64,000 nucleotides of DNA from contig NZ_JACHGW010000009.1 of NCBI RefSeq assembly GCF_014202505.1, forward strand, positions 52,730 to 116,729, given 5' to 3'. The DNA is from Armatimonas rosea. Lineage in GTDB: Bacteria; Armatimonadota; Armatimonadia; Armatimonadales; Armatimonadaceae. The position numbers were made by a program, and so were the translations under genes. Of the stretch, positions 49,901 through 59,100 are shown in pieces; positions within the stretch are counted from its first letter, which is position 1; each line of letters opens with the position of its first letter. The notes under the pieces are model-generated. The model had not been told where the DNA came from, did not search any database, and saw only the letters and a program-made list of their open reading frames with translations.

Positions 49901-52111
49901 TTCAAGGAGGCAGTACGATAAGTAGCCATTTACGATACTGCGTTTCCGAGCAGAATCTATCTTTACGCCTGGAAGATGCTGATCAAAGAACCCATCCTCT
50001 TCGAGGCGCTCAAACAGACGGCCAATGACCTTCGCCAGGTCCCAGCCCTCAGCAGGCGCTTCCTCCAATGTACGAAATAGTTGACACCGAAATAGGACGT
50101 GGGCATACCAATCGTCCATGTTCCCCGCCTGGAGTGCAGCATCCTGGCGGATATCACAAAAGATCAGGGACTTGGGTTTCGTTGGATCAGGCTTGGCTGT
50201 GAGAAGGGCCAAGGTCAAGATATTGATCGCAGTAGACCGACCGACCTTGCTGACGAAGTTGAGTTTATTACTCTCCCGAAGACGGCCTTCGGTGCGCGTA
50301 ACACCACAGGCTGGACAGAGCTTTAGTGGAAATGGCGCAATTGCTCCGATGGTACGATCCTGTCCCGGTGCGAGGTCACCAAGCAGCAGGCGGCTTTCCG
50401 TGATAACCATCGTCGCAGCTTGTGGCACATAACCGACATACTTTTTACGAGGTGCCCCATCGAGCTTGAGCCACTCCTCGGGAATGGTGCTTTTTACTTC
50501 GTCCCACGTGTCTCGGTTTGTAAAACGGTAGAGGTAGCCTGCATGGGCGACCTGTTCCCGGTCTTCTTGATCCATATCCCAGGGAACGACATTGCCTTCG
50601 TCGGTCCAGGATAGTCCAGCGAGCTCGGTGCCACAGGCGCGACAGAAGTGCAGCGGGTAAAGAGAGACTGTCACCCCTTCGGCGGCACAGCGTGGGCAGC
50701 TTGCTTCACCATGTAGCGAAAGATGATTACATCGGAAGCAACGATAAATCTTCGCCCCCGATTGAAGGAACTGATGGAGTTTGATAGGGATAAGCTGCCG
50801 TCCATCAGCAACTTCGACCAGACCAAGACGGAGTGTCGCCTCGACACAGAAACGCGCTTCAGCTTCGGAGCGATTTGCGTTGCGTTCCAGAAACTCTGTC
50901 ACAAGCTCCGCGATTTGTTTTGGGCGTTCAGCGAGAGCTTGTACGAGGAACTGGTAACCTTGAAACCCACGGAGTAGGATCTCGAGTGATTGTGGTGTTC
51001 GCTCTGATGCTGCTAGAGTGCGCCCAAAGACTGCTTCGGCGAGGGGCCATACCGTAGGAAGTTTCGTGGGATCGAATGCTTCTAGGAGTGCTGGTTGTGG
51101 CGTGAGTATTCCGGGAATTTCATACTCAGCGGGCGGAAGTGCTTCCTCTTCCTCCGTGATGTACTCTCCCAGCTTCTCTCCAAAAAGCTGCTGAAAGAAC
51201 CCACCAACTTCTGCTCGTGCCTGAGTTGGATCGTCGTTTTTGACCAAGGTAGCCGAAGTTGCCACGCAGCGAATGCGGCCACACCCATTCATACGGCGCT
51301 TCAAACGACGCATGAGTAGCGCGACATCCGCACCACGCCTTCCTTCGTAGGTATGCGCCTCATCGAGCACCAAAAACTGAAGTGCATCTGCCCACGCGGG
51401 ATTGAGCATCCGGCGATCCTGAGGCCGGATGAGCATGTACTCCAGCATCTTATAGTTAGTGATAAGAATATCGGGTGGGTTCTCGTACATCTCCGAGCGA
51501 GAGAGCACCTCGCTATCATAAGGCTTGTCCGAGCCAGTCAGGCGGCGGTAGGCTTCCAGTGCGCTCTGATCCGTGCGCTCCGTCTGGCCGGTGTATTTTC
51601 CGATCTTGACGCCCGTGCCATGAAGTCGCCGGGCCATGTTCCAATACTGACTGTTCGCCAATGCATTGAGCGGGTAGACCAGAATCGCCTTAATTCCGCG
51701 CTGGCCCTTTGTCTTTAGGCAGTAGTCTACGATGGGAATATAGAAACAGAAACTCTTTCCCGACGAGGTGCCTGTGCTAACCAAGTAGTTCTGTCCCGCT
51801 GCTGCTGCACGGACGCTACGAAACTGGTGTGCGTGTAGCTGTATTGCATCACTCTTGGGGTCGGACTCATCGCGATAGAAAACGTTGCGGCAATCAGGGT
51901 GCAGTGTGCCATCCGAAATGAGATCATGTAGCGAGCCCCCAGGCTTAAAGCGTCGCCCGATCTGGATGTAGGGCTCTTTCCAAAGAAGCTCACCTTTTTC
52001 AATAGCATCCGATAGCACGGGCACAATGTCGGGACTAGCGATCCGCTGGAAGCTCTCGACGTACTTTCGATAGCTACCTTGAACGGCGTGAAGGATTCCA
52101 AAGGGATTCAT
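46946..52111 (-). CDS. DEAD-box/DUF1998 helicase with C-terminal Vsr-like nuclease domain
   Basis: 1721 residues. Walker A is TGTSSGKSFCF near 113, motif II is VLDEAHTYEG near 245, motif V is TPTMELGIDIGELG, and motif VI is QRAGRAGRRGQ. Zinc clusters are at about 460-500 and 930-960. DUF1998 is the 1600s segment with CATACYECLQDF. The last 90 residues (about 1635-1721) contain IAEIDFQVGSVHVLVDGSIHH, then KRRALRAEGYTLFVF, a Vsr/DUF559-type PD-(D/E)XK nuclease fold. Helicase-DUF1998 fusions of this size resemble DruE or a fused DrmA/DrmB, so this protein may supply both the DISARM-like motor and a nuclease. AGGAAG precedes its ATG. Confidence 0.75.
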   Translation of the reverse strand: MNPFGILHAVQGSYRKYVESFQRIASPDIVPVLSDAIEKGELLWKEPYIQIGRRFKPGGSLHDLISDGTLHPDCRNVFYRDESDPKSDAIQLHAHQFRSVRAAAAGQNYLVSTGTSSGKSFCFYIPIVDYCLKTKGQRGIKAILVYPLNALANSQYWNMARRLHGTGVKIGKYTGQTERTDQSALEAYRRLTGSDKPYDSEVLSRSEMYENPPDILITNYKMLEYMLIRPQDRRMLNPAWADALQFLVLDEAHTYEGRRGADVALLMRRLKRRMNGCGRIRCVATSATLVKNDDPTQARAEVGGFFQQLFGEKLGEYITEEEEALPPAEYEIPGILTPQPALLEAFDPTKLPTVWPLAEAVFGRTLAASERTPQSLEILLRGFQGYQFLVQALAERPKQIAELVTEFLERNANRSEAEARFCVEATLRLGLVEVADGRQLIPIKLHQFLQSGAKIYRCFRCNHLSLHGEASCPRCAAEGVTVSLYPLHFCRACGTELAGLSWTDEGNVVPWDMDQEDREQVAHAGYLYRFTNRDTWDEVKSTIPEEWLKLDGAPRKKYVGYVPQAATMVITESRLLLGDLAPGQDRTIGAIAPFPLKLCPACGVTRTEGRLRESNKLNFVSKVGRSTAINILTLALLTAKPDPTKPKSLIFCDIRQDAALQAGNMDDWYAHVLFRCQLFRTLEEAPAEGWDLAKVIGRLFERLEEDGFFDQHLPGVKIDSARKRSIVNGYLSYCLLEDLAVSRWYSDVNLEEVGLLRVDYDGLADLAKSSASAFSPLSVDEVYDLLLGVLEELRRNKAYAFDAWKDAGAFWGRFKNLGSDDNEPEPFLIPRTYSPPAALVMERTESDDVYPISVGERSLLYQWMERTFGSGEYLATAIRTLEQDNYLVSSRYGMGKTSVKGLALNELHLRIRSTETQKAKRCPKCGRIFWWRKNQGCMNARCRVSLEPLSVYAEQQRYYRDLYRAAATLPYLEAEDHSQQVSDTDRIEREKHFASSNEKLNVLSCTPTMELGIDIGELGSVILRNVPPNPANYVQRAGRAGRRGQGAVVLTFCATTGESTHDRHFYKHPDQMIAGQILVPRFDLANEGLLRSHLHSLVAEVAELSVLEENSHYFEPTQNEQERLIPRVSVRQEFQGVLTDRSELIRQAIESLFLTDTTLDTTPIRERFTDWQNDFWAAFESHLNALADEHVSVNLEISAMMRTAVKYDQELMTALMQRRTDIHTGGRGPRLSKKQRSSSGRSPYAMDQWLSTRGFLPGYAFGGEYITIQFPNPDDDFVREPQRALREFGPRALCYAGKRRWVVNSAVVGKEDLRAFKRCGSCGRIREITQNTLATCECGKALDAAPIQAMRMPSVRVKTENRISRWEEIRESKSFVMEEFAELPPAKSAWSFTNGSINVLLEFFPSATVTSINYRSKFATSDGASSQQVKPDLLYRPGFSIDEGDWKLRPADAPEGDNKYRALYSSGSHDALRLTVTNVDKDKAELIRVTLRTALTVGLSLALRQGPSEIRAFDLPTSDPATIQSLFYEATAGSAGALARALEIQTWREVVTQTMDALHFGSDGQDERTDCATACYECLQDFFNQREHKLLNRHEVKDLLLWLRDATPHPIGKDNWQQLIDNISGSGAANERRFLQLLRDNGLPLPKRAHYALPEEGPPIAEIDFQVGSVHVLVDGSIHHQKWVAEKDEVKRRALRAEGYTLFVFEISDEEGSLQRLKERL

Positions 52112-52141
52112 TTATCAAACTTCCTCAATCACACGTGCGAC

Positions 52142-52852
52142 TCAGTCCCGTTGTTCTTTGGAATTAAGAGTCAATTCTAAAAGGTCATAAACCGTAGCAA
52201 TCCCTAGAAGCTTTTCGGTGGAGTCACCGGTTTCAGTAATCAGGACTGCTTCAAGGTCAGGCGCTACCGCAAAGCAGTAACGCATCTCATCAACCGTCAT
52301 GGTTTTAGGAACAAACTGACTGGTTCCCTGACTCTGCTCTAGGCTGAGCACGTCAGCAACAGTTGCTCCATCTAGATTTACAGAAGGACTAGTGTGCAAT
52401 ACGTGTTGAGCAACCCAGCGTGTAAGCCCATTCTCCGTCAGCAAGCCATGAAATTTCTTATCTGAATAAACAGGAAACTGGGAAAAATCGCGTTGGGCAA
52501 TAGTATTGAAAACTGAAGCCAGAGTATCTTCAAGAGCAACACAATCGACATCTACTTTAAATCGCGGATAAATAAGTTTCGGGTTAACCATTCGTTCAAA
52601 AATAGCCTCAATTCGTTCAACTGCAACTATTGAAGGTGAGAATAGTGGTTCAGCACTATGAGTAATTGCATTTCTTATGCTAGCAAATGCATCTAGATCA
52701 AAACGATCTTTTTGATCCACGCGCCTTTCAAAATATTTTTGAGTCATTTGGGTAAACCGAGCCTCAGGGGGAACACCCAGCGAAACACGAAGGTGCTGCT
52801 CAACAAAATTAAAAGTAGTTATAAATCTCTTTGCCAAAATGTCTTCATTCAT
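52142..52852 (-). CDS. CBS-domain protein with N-terminal HEPN-like region
   Basis: 236 residues. The N-terminal 100 residues are helical, and in the IRNAITHSA stretch there is R-x4-H, a HEPN-type catalytic motif. The C-terminal part has two CBS repeats (FPVYSDKKFHGLLTENGLTRWV, then LEAVLITETGDSTEKLLGIATVYDLLEL). CBS pairs sense adenine nucleotides, so the RNase-like half could be regulated by such a ligand. It sits between the PD-(D/E)XK-like gene and the DUF1998 helicase in the DISARM-like operon. The region is AT-richer than its surroundings. Confidence 0.6.
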   Translation of the reverse strand: MNEDILAKRFITTFNFVEQHLRVSLGVPPEARFTQMTQKYFERRVDQKDRFDLDAFASIRNAITHSAEPLFSPSIVAVERIEAIFERMVNPKLIYPRFKVDVDCVALEDTLASVFNTIAQRDFSQFPVYSDKKFHGLLTENGLTRWVAQHVLHTSPSVNLDGATVADVLSLEQSQGTSQFVPKTMTVDEMRYCFAVAPDLEAVLITETGDSTEKLLGIATVYDLLELTLNSKEQRD

Positions 52853-53653
52853 TTACGAATTTACCTCTCGAGAATAGTTGGAAATGAAAAACTGGCTATC
52901 AAAAATTAGTTGAGAAAAATACGAAACTCGGTACCAAGGTGCTAATTCTGGAAATTGTTGAATATTCAAAGAAATAATATTAGCAAGATCAGCACGACCT
53001 GCGTTCGTCACTACATTAATAAACGTAAGTATTATATTGTTATAAAATTCTTCTGGCATATCTCTAATATCAGAATCTCCCAATGAAGTAGCAATTTGTG
53101 AAAATGAGATATTATTTATTTCTATTGGGTTAGAACAGAAGTATGCTGATTGAGAGTTTGGTTTATAAACTATGTAGTGTTCATCGTCATCTTGAAGTAG
53201 ACCAATTTCAACAGGATCGAAAAAAGCAGTAGCATCTACGGTTGTCGAATTAATATGATTCCTGTTCAAAACATTAACAGTATGAAATTCGGGGCATGCA
53301 TAATAAACGTTTTGGAACCTATTACGTAGTTCTACAAGTAATTTTTGCTGGTCAGAGGTATTACGATGGTGAAGATACATGCGAAAATATTCAGGATCAA
53401 CAAAATTATTCTCTGGTGCTCTAGCATTTTTTCTTCGGATTACTCTTGGTATTTTGAATTGTACAAAAATAGGAGTGCCACCACTTTGTAGGCGTACATC
53501 ATATCCACCACCTGCTCCACCTTCCTCACGAAGTGATGGAAAGCTTGGGACAGCCGTTACTGTAGCAAGACGGCGTTCAATATTGTGTGTTAGAGCATAA
53601 CCAAAGGTAAACTCAGAAAACTCCGTCGTATAAATTCCTCCTTTTTTTATCAC
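52853..53653 (-). CDS. Probable PD-(D/E)XK-like protein of the DISARM-like operon
   Basis: 266 residues from a GTG that overlaps the upstream stop (GTGA). Near residues 45-70, GGYDVRLQSGGTPIFVQFKIP gives D-x(n)-Q-x-K, a degenerate PD-(D/E)XK core. Residues further on are beta-rich, but I can assign no family. Its AT content is clearly higher than in the neighbouring genes, which points to a different origin. It could be a nuclease subunit, or simply an unknown accessory protein. Confidence 0.5.
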   Translation of the reverse strand: MIKKGGIYTTEFSEFTFGYALTHNIERRLATVTAVPSFPSLREEGGAGGGYDVRLQSGGTPIFVQFKIPRVIRRKNARAPENNFVDPEYFRMYLHHRNTSDQQKLLVELRNRFQNVYYACPEFHTVNVLNRNHINSTTVDATAFFDPVEIGLLQDDDEHYIVYKPNSQSAYFCSNPIEINNISFSQIATSLGDSDIRDMPEEFYNNIILTFINVVTNAGRADLANIISLNIQQFPELAPWYRVSYFSQLIFDSQFFISNYSREVNS

Positions 53654-55062
53654 GGTTCTATCCCCATCTTTAAAGTCTGATCTTGCTCAGAGAGTGACTT
53701 CTTGGGTCGCCCTCGCTGGCTGTTTGGTTTCCTGGAGGTTACAGTTCCTGCTACAGGCACCACCGGAGGCGGGAGCAATTCGTGGTAGTCACGTGGCACC
53801 ACAGGGCCAAACTCAACCTCAAGACGTGCCCACGCTTCGAGAACAAGCCGTCGGGTTCTGTACTCACCAAACTCTTTCTCATCGTTCTGCTTCAATACTC
53901 GAAATGTCTCGCCTGGAAAGGTGGTGGTGGGCTCTGCTGGCAGGAGGTGTGGACCACTGCATGTTGGGTCTTCTTCAGGGTCGAGTATATTAATCAACTC
54001 AGCGTCGGAAAGACCATTGGGATCGAGGATGTAGCGGAGCTGCTTGCGTGTGAGGCCATAGAGCCGTGCGAAGTAAGCATCAAGTTCCGCTTTCAGAAGC
54101 GCCCGGCGATCCTCATCCCATACAAATGGGGGGCCGTCAAACCCCATTTGTATGGCGAAATCTTGCATCTCCCATGAGGTGTATACGAGCTCAAGTACTC
54201 TTGAACCAATATATTCAAAATCATCTTTTTCATAAGCTTGAGGTGGAAGTACGGCAAGCTGCTTGATGTAAAAAAAGTTTAGATTAGGGCCTCCAACTTT
54301 TTGCCGCATAATGAAATCCTGAACCAATGAGTTTAAATTGGCCAAAAATATAGCAGATTTCTTAGCATCTGATTCTGAAAAATCAATAAGCGGCGAGCTG
54401 TTTCCAACCCCAGATAAAGGGAGAATAGTAAATATTCCGGTCCTGACATCTGTATTTCTGGCATTATTTCGAAATCCAATTAGCCATTTGGGAATCCGGC
54501 ATTCTACTAGCATCGCGGCGGTCTCCAGAAGCATTACTTCCTTCTTTGCCGCATCTTCCGTAGCAAAAGCATCTGCGATGCATACGGCTTCGGAATCAGT
54601 AAGAGGAAACTCACGCTCCATCGCGCGGTACCCCGCTTGCTTGGTTATGTAATCGATAGCATCTGACTGAAGAGAGGCAAACAGAGAACCTGCACGGGCT
54701 TGTACAATCTCTTCACCCAGTTTAGCTTTGGCAACATCACCTGCATCGCCCCGGTTTAAGCAGTGGCCACCGAGCCAGTCTAGCAGCATACGGCGAATTC
54801 CAGGATGATCCTGTGCCTTAACCAAAGAGAGTAGCGGCGATGGAACTCGTGCTACCTTGGCAATAACTGCATCTCGTTCAACCCAATAGCGTGGGCGTAC
54901 CCTATAGTTTGGGTCACGTTTTTCTTCCAAAGTAACAGGGCGTGTCTCAGCGTCTTCGTCATCGACGCTTCCCTCATAGGTAGCGAAGCGGTGATCGAAC
55001 TGGTGAAGCATCTTTGCCTCGTATAGAGGCAGCCACTCCGTAGCATTGCTTTGCTGGCTCAC
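53650..55062 (-). CDS. C-terminal part of a split Eco57I/DrmMI-type adenine methylase
   Basis: About 470 residues from a GTG at 55062. It overlaps the stop of the dual-OB gene (GTGA), and the earlier in-frame start at 55125 would overlap by 67 bases. WLPLYEAKMLHQFDHRFATYEG near the start and FRNNARNTDVRTGIFTILPLSGVGN, then NFFYIKQLAVLPPQAYE, are the downstream part of adenine methylases that normally continue from the NPPW domain. The target-recognition and C-terminal regions are therefore here, while the catalytic half is in the gene at 56170. The tail is basic and Gln/Ser-rich. Confidence 0.75.
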   Translation of the reverse strand: MSQQSNATEWLPLYEAKMLHQFDHRFATYEGSVDDEDAETRPVTLEEKRDPNYRVRPRYWVERDAVIAKVARVPSPLLSLVKAQDHPGIRRMLLDWLGGHCLNRGDAGDVAKAKLGEEIVQARAGSLFASLQSDAIDYITKQAGYRAMEREFPLTDSEAVCIADAFATEDAAKKEVMLLETAAMLVECRIPKWLIGFRNNARNTDVRTGIFTILPLSGVGNSSPLIDFSESDAKKSAIFLANLNSLVQDFIMRQKVGGPNLNFFYIKQLAVLPPQAYEKDDFEYIGSRVLELVYTSWEMQDFAIQMGFDGPPFVWDEDRRALLKAELDAYFARLYGLTRKQLRYILDPNGLSDAELINILDPEEDPTCSGPHLLPAEPTTTFPGETFRVLKQNDEKEFGEYRTRRLVLEAWARLEVEFGPVVPRDYHELLPPPVVPVAGTVTSRKPNSQRGRPKKSLSEQDQTLKMGIEP

Positions 55063-55670
55063 AACCACCACCCTGAAAGTTGGAGATAACAGGCTTCTTC
55101 GGTATGTGACGGAGGCGTGAACCAACGAGCAAGGGAAACCCGAATGAGACTCCCCGCAGGAATAACCGTTACTGGTTGCTCCACTCCAACATATGGCATT
55201 TTATATGTCTTGTCTTGCCATGATACGACATAGTAGGCTTTGCCATTCAAACGCAGATTTATGTCCCATGTAGCAATCCAAAATTGCGTACTAAAGCTAG
55301 GTACATTAGGACGTCGAACACAGATGCTTCCCGAAAGGATAGGAAGTAAATGACCTTGATACAATGCAGCAAAGTTTCCCTGCGCCACTGCTACGTTTGC
55401 CACAATATCGTTTTTTAACGATGCTCCATAGTCACGCACTTTGCTAGGTGCCACAGTCAAGCGAAAGTCTTCCGTATGCGGCGGTGTAAGAACAGCATTT
55501 GGAGCACCTTCAACATTCCAGACTTCGCCAACTTTCATTGGTGAGTCTGTAGGCCAAGAGCGGCTACCATCAGAAGGCAATAGTCGAATTGCACTCCAAT
55601 CAGAAAGACGAAGACCACCGATGCAAAGTCCCCCCTGCATCTTGGTTTTTCCTGTAATCACAACTTCCAC
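55059..55670 (-). CDS. Dual-OB-like domain protein (DuOB) of the DUF488 module
   Basis: 203 residues. It is beta-rich throughout, with an N-terminal VVITGKTKMQGGLCIGGLRLSDWSAIRLL pattern and further strands. This fits the 'dual OB-containing' domain found next to DUF488 proteins, as I recall it. It begins ten bases after the DUF488 gene and ends coupled to the split-methylase half. Nucleic-acid or modified-nucleotide binding is the likely role. Confidence 0.5.
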   Translation of the reverse strand: MEVVITGKTKMQGGLCIGGLRLSDWSAIRLLPSDGSRSWPTDSPMKVGEVWNVEGAPNAVLTPPHTEDFRLTVAPSKVRDYGASLKNDIVANVAVAQGNFAALYQGHLLPILSGSICVRRPNVPSFSTQFWIATWDINLRLNGKAYYVVSWQDKTYKMPYVGVEQPVTVIPAGSLIRVSLARWFTPPSHTEEACYLQLSGWWL

Positions 55671-55679
55671 AACTACCTC

Positions 55680-56162
55680 CTACGGTGTGATGTCTCGAAC
55701 TGATAACTGACGTTGCTCTGTGAGAGCCGCGGCGACAATGCTTCGATGACATGCCTCAGGAGCACGCTCGACACAAAAAAGGGCAAGCCTGGCGCTGTCT
55801 GGAAACATCCCAAGAAATGCACTGAGATCAAATGCCACTAAGCACTCCTCGTGATACCCATTCACAAAGGCATCGGAGAGCTGAGAACGATCTCGCTTGC
55901 TTGTCCCTTCATCGGAATCCTGATTTTTCTGTACGGATCGAAGCTCAGGGCTGGGTGCTAGATCAATCACGTGATGATAGCGAATCCCGAGTTCCTTGAG
56001 TTTGTTCGCCAAATAGGTTGCGTTCGCGTAGGCATATTGTTTACCGCGCATTCCACGTCGCCGACGAATGTCAACAAAATCAGAGACACCGGCCTGAGTA
56101 AGCGCCTCAAAAAAGGACGCCTCAGTGGTGCCATATACTCCGATGGTCACAACTTCTATCAA
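55680..56162 (-). CDS. DUF488-family protein
   Basis: 160 residues. VVTIGVYGTTEASFFEALTQAGVSDFVDIRRR opens the DUF488 fold. ARLALFCVERAPEACHRSIVAAAL carries the conserved C..C-H-R motif near the C-terminus. The function of DUF488 is not settled. They occur with DNA-modification and restriction genes. A second, related DUF488 domain is fused to the C-terminus of the methylase encoded directly upstream. It begins seven bases after that gene. Confidence 0.75.
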   Translation of the reverse strand: MIEVVTIGVYGTTEASFFEALTQAGVSDFVDIRRRRGMRGKQYAYANATYLANKLKELGIRYHHVIDLAPSPELRSVQKNQDSDEGTSKRDRSQLSDAFVNGYHEECLVAFDLSAFLGMFPDSARLALFCVERAPEACHRSIVAAALTEQRQLSVRDITP

Positions 56163-56169
56163 CTATTTC

Positions 56170-59100
56170 CTACTTTCTGTATGACTTTCGAGAGCGAAGA
56201 TCTCCCCCAAAGAGGTCTTCTTGATCTCCCATGATGCGCCGCATAACTTCTGCTTGTTCAAGCAATGCGCCGGATTCTGAGATATGACGAAGGGCAACTC
56301 CCTTTTGCCAGAGATGTTGGCCGATAAGTTTTGTTCGGTGGCAATCTTGCGGCTTCAGCTCACTGCACATCATGCAGACACGCCTATCTGAGTGCTCAGC
56401 AGCCTTGAGTAACTTGGTTATGCCACGTCGGAAGAAATGAGCCTGCTCGACGAGCTGATAGACCACATGCCCCTGCGAGTCATAGCAGCTAGGATCAGAA
56501 GGACGACCGCCTAGTTCCTCACCCATATGCAGGTATCGAATCCCATATCGGGCTGCCTGACGCTCTAACTCTTCACGATTAAAATCAGGCATCCGGCGGC
56601 TATAGGGCATTGTTCGCACATCAACCAGATGCGTGATCTCGTACCTTTCTAGTAAACGAAAAAACTCGTCACGAGAACGATTCCCATAGCCAACCGACCA
56701 GACCTCAGTTGTCACAACAGAAGAATCATCAGCAGGTATGGTGGCTTCTGGTGGAGCAGACACTTCACCCATTCCGCTGTCACTACCACCACCTAAATCT
56801 TCAGCTACTGGAATGGAATTCCTAAAGAGGCCAGAGTCATTGGCCATATCCAGCATTCTCTGGAACCGTATCCCCCAAGGGTTCTGGTGGGTACGTTCGT
56901 TCCATAGCACCGGCACTCGACTGTAGATGTCTTTGGTGAGATCCGCATCAGCACGAGTACGAAACACGGGACACGTGCGGGTGTTTGGATTGGCTCGCTC
57001 GATATCATCACGTGTCAGGACTATTCGCCGAGCTGGATCATGCAACTCCTCGATTGTGTAACAGAGCCAAGTGAACTCCATCTGCTTAGCTTCCATACCT
57101 ACCCCCAGCATCGTCAGCAACCCAAAAGTGACTGTATGTTCAACAGGCTTCAAAAACAGAAAACGCTCATTCTTGAAACCAAAATAGCTTTCCAACGTCC
57201 CCGTCTCAACCAGCGAACCGAAGAAGACTTTCGTCGTATCGTCGGTCGCAATGCCCGTAGGAACGATTATCCCAGCACGTCCTCTCGGTGAAACCAGTGT
57301 CCTTGCGGTCTCCGAAAATAGAGCATAGGTATTCACATCCCCAACGGCAGTCAGCGGAAAGCGGCCAGCTTTGCGAACAAACTTGCTCTCCGCTTCCGCT
57401 GCATGTTTGGCCAGATGAAAGGCTCCGTAGAGGTCAGGATTTTCCGTGCGGAGCTGATCGATCATTCGCTGCCGAGCTGCCTTATTTGCTGCCTTGGCAA
57501 TTTGCGGGGCGCGCGATGCAAAGAACTCCTGCTCTTGTAGCTTAATACGCTCCCAAGGCGGGTTCCCCAAAATACCATCGAAGCCTCCCGCCTCAAAAAC
57601 GTCGGGGAACTCCAACTCCCAGTGGAAAGGGCGTACAAGCTCGATGATCCGGTCTGCCTCCGCAGCCATCGTCGGAGGAACTACATTGGGGTTCGCGCCC
57701 GCCCGCTGAAGCCACTCGGTCGTCGGTACCTCCGCCTCGTCGTCGGCAGAGTGCCGCCAGAAGAACGCTGCTGTCCAAAGATCCGCAACCAGCTTCTCTT
57801 CCGCATACTCAGCACTCCGGCGATAGGCTAAGAATCGCTCTTGCTTTCGCCGGATTGCTTCACGTGATGTTTCAGAATCCCGAAGGGGACGGTATGCCTC
57901 TGCGCGAGCGTGTTGCCGTGAGTGCGCCGCGTCCAGAGCTGCATCTTCCGCACTGAGAGTGCGTTGCCCTGTCTGCACGAAGACACTATTCTCTGCACGA
58001 GCCTTCGCCGCACGCTGCTTATCATCTTCGCCAACCGGCGCAAGTGCCTCATCTGGGAGTATTGGTTGAGCGGGCCGCCAGCCGGTGTAAACCAGCTTAG
58101 CTGCTTTCTTGATCTCGCCCGCTTGCTCCAACGCTTCACGCTCTGCTCGAATGGTGGCCTCAGCCGCTTCAGCCTGACGTGTCAGCGGCACTCCTACTAG
58201 AGCGTTGCCACACCGAATAGCGGGTTCCAAATAGGACAGCGGAAGCTCAGGGTGTGCCACCTGGAGCCATAGCTGGAACTTACACAGCTCCACTGCCATG
58301 GGGCGAAGGTCAACGCCATGGATACAGTGCGTCACCACATCTCGCCGCGCCGCCCGAATTGTTTTTTCGTCGGGCTCCTCGCCCTCCATACGAATCTCAC
58401 AGAGCTTCGCCGCCAGCGTATCCAATGCCTGAAGAAGGAAATGGCCGGAGCCACAGGCAGGGTCCACCACAGTTATCGAGAGTAGAGCCGCCTCACGATC
58501 TTCTTTGTTTTGTTTGTCTTTCAGCCGATCTGCAATAACTGGCACCAGCGCCGACTGAATCAGCTCGTTGACGAGGCTTGCTGGAGTGTAGTAGCTCCCC
58601 GAGAGCTTGCGGTCAGTTCCCTCCCCAAAATCAAAAAGACCGTTTTCAGTGAGAACTGGTGCAAGGTCAAGCAGGGCCTCGTAGACGCTCCCCAAAGCCT
58701 CAATGCGCAGGTGGCGGAAGTTCACCCTATATGGCTGTTTGTTGCGCATGAAGGTCGTGAGCTGACGAATTGCTCGTAACAGATCGGCATTGCCAAGAGG
58801 CGCTCCTTTAAGCGGTCCAAGTCGCTCATCATCGAAAAGCTCACCGCCATAAGGATGGATATCAAAGAACTCATTGCCATCTCGGATCATCCCAAAGACG
58901 ACCTTGAGCCCCTCCCAATGATCTTCTGCATCGCCACGCGTGGCTGAAAGCTCCTCAGCCTGCTCACGAAGCCGAGCGATGCTGTAGCTCGATGCCCAAA
59001 CAGGATTTATCGCCGGAGTCCAGCCGGGTTTGTTTTCGATATAGAGCAGGAAAAGCAGGCGGTAAACGATTCGCAGGAGCGCTTGGTAGAACATTGCCAG

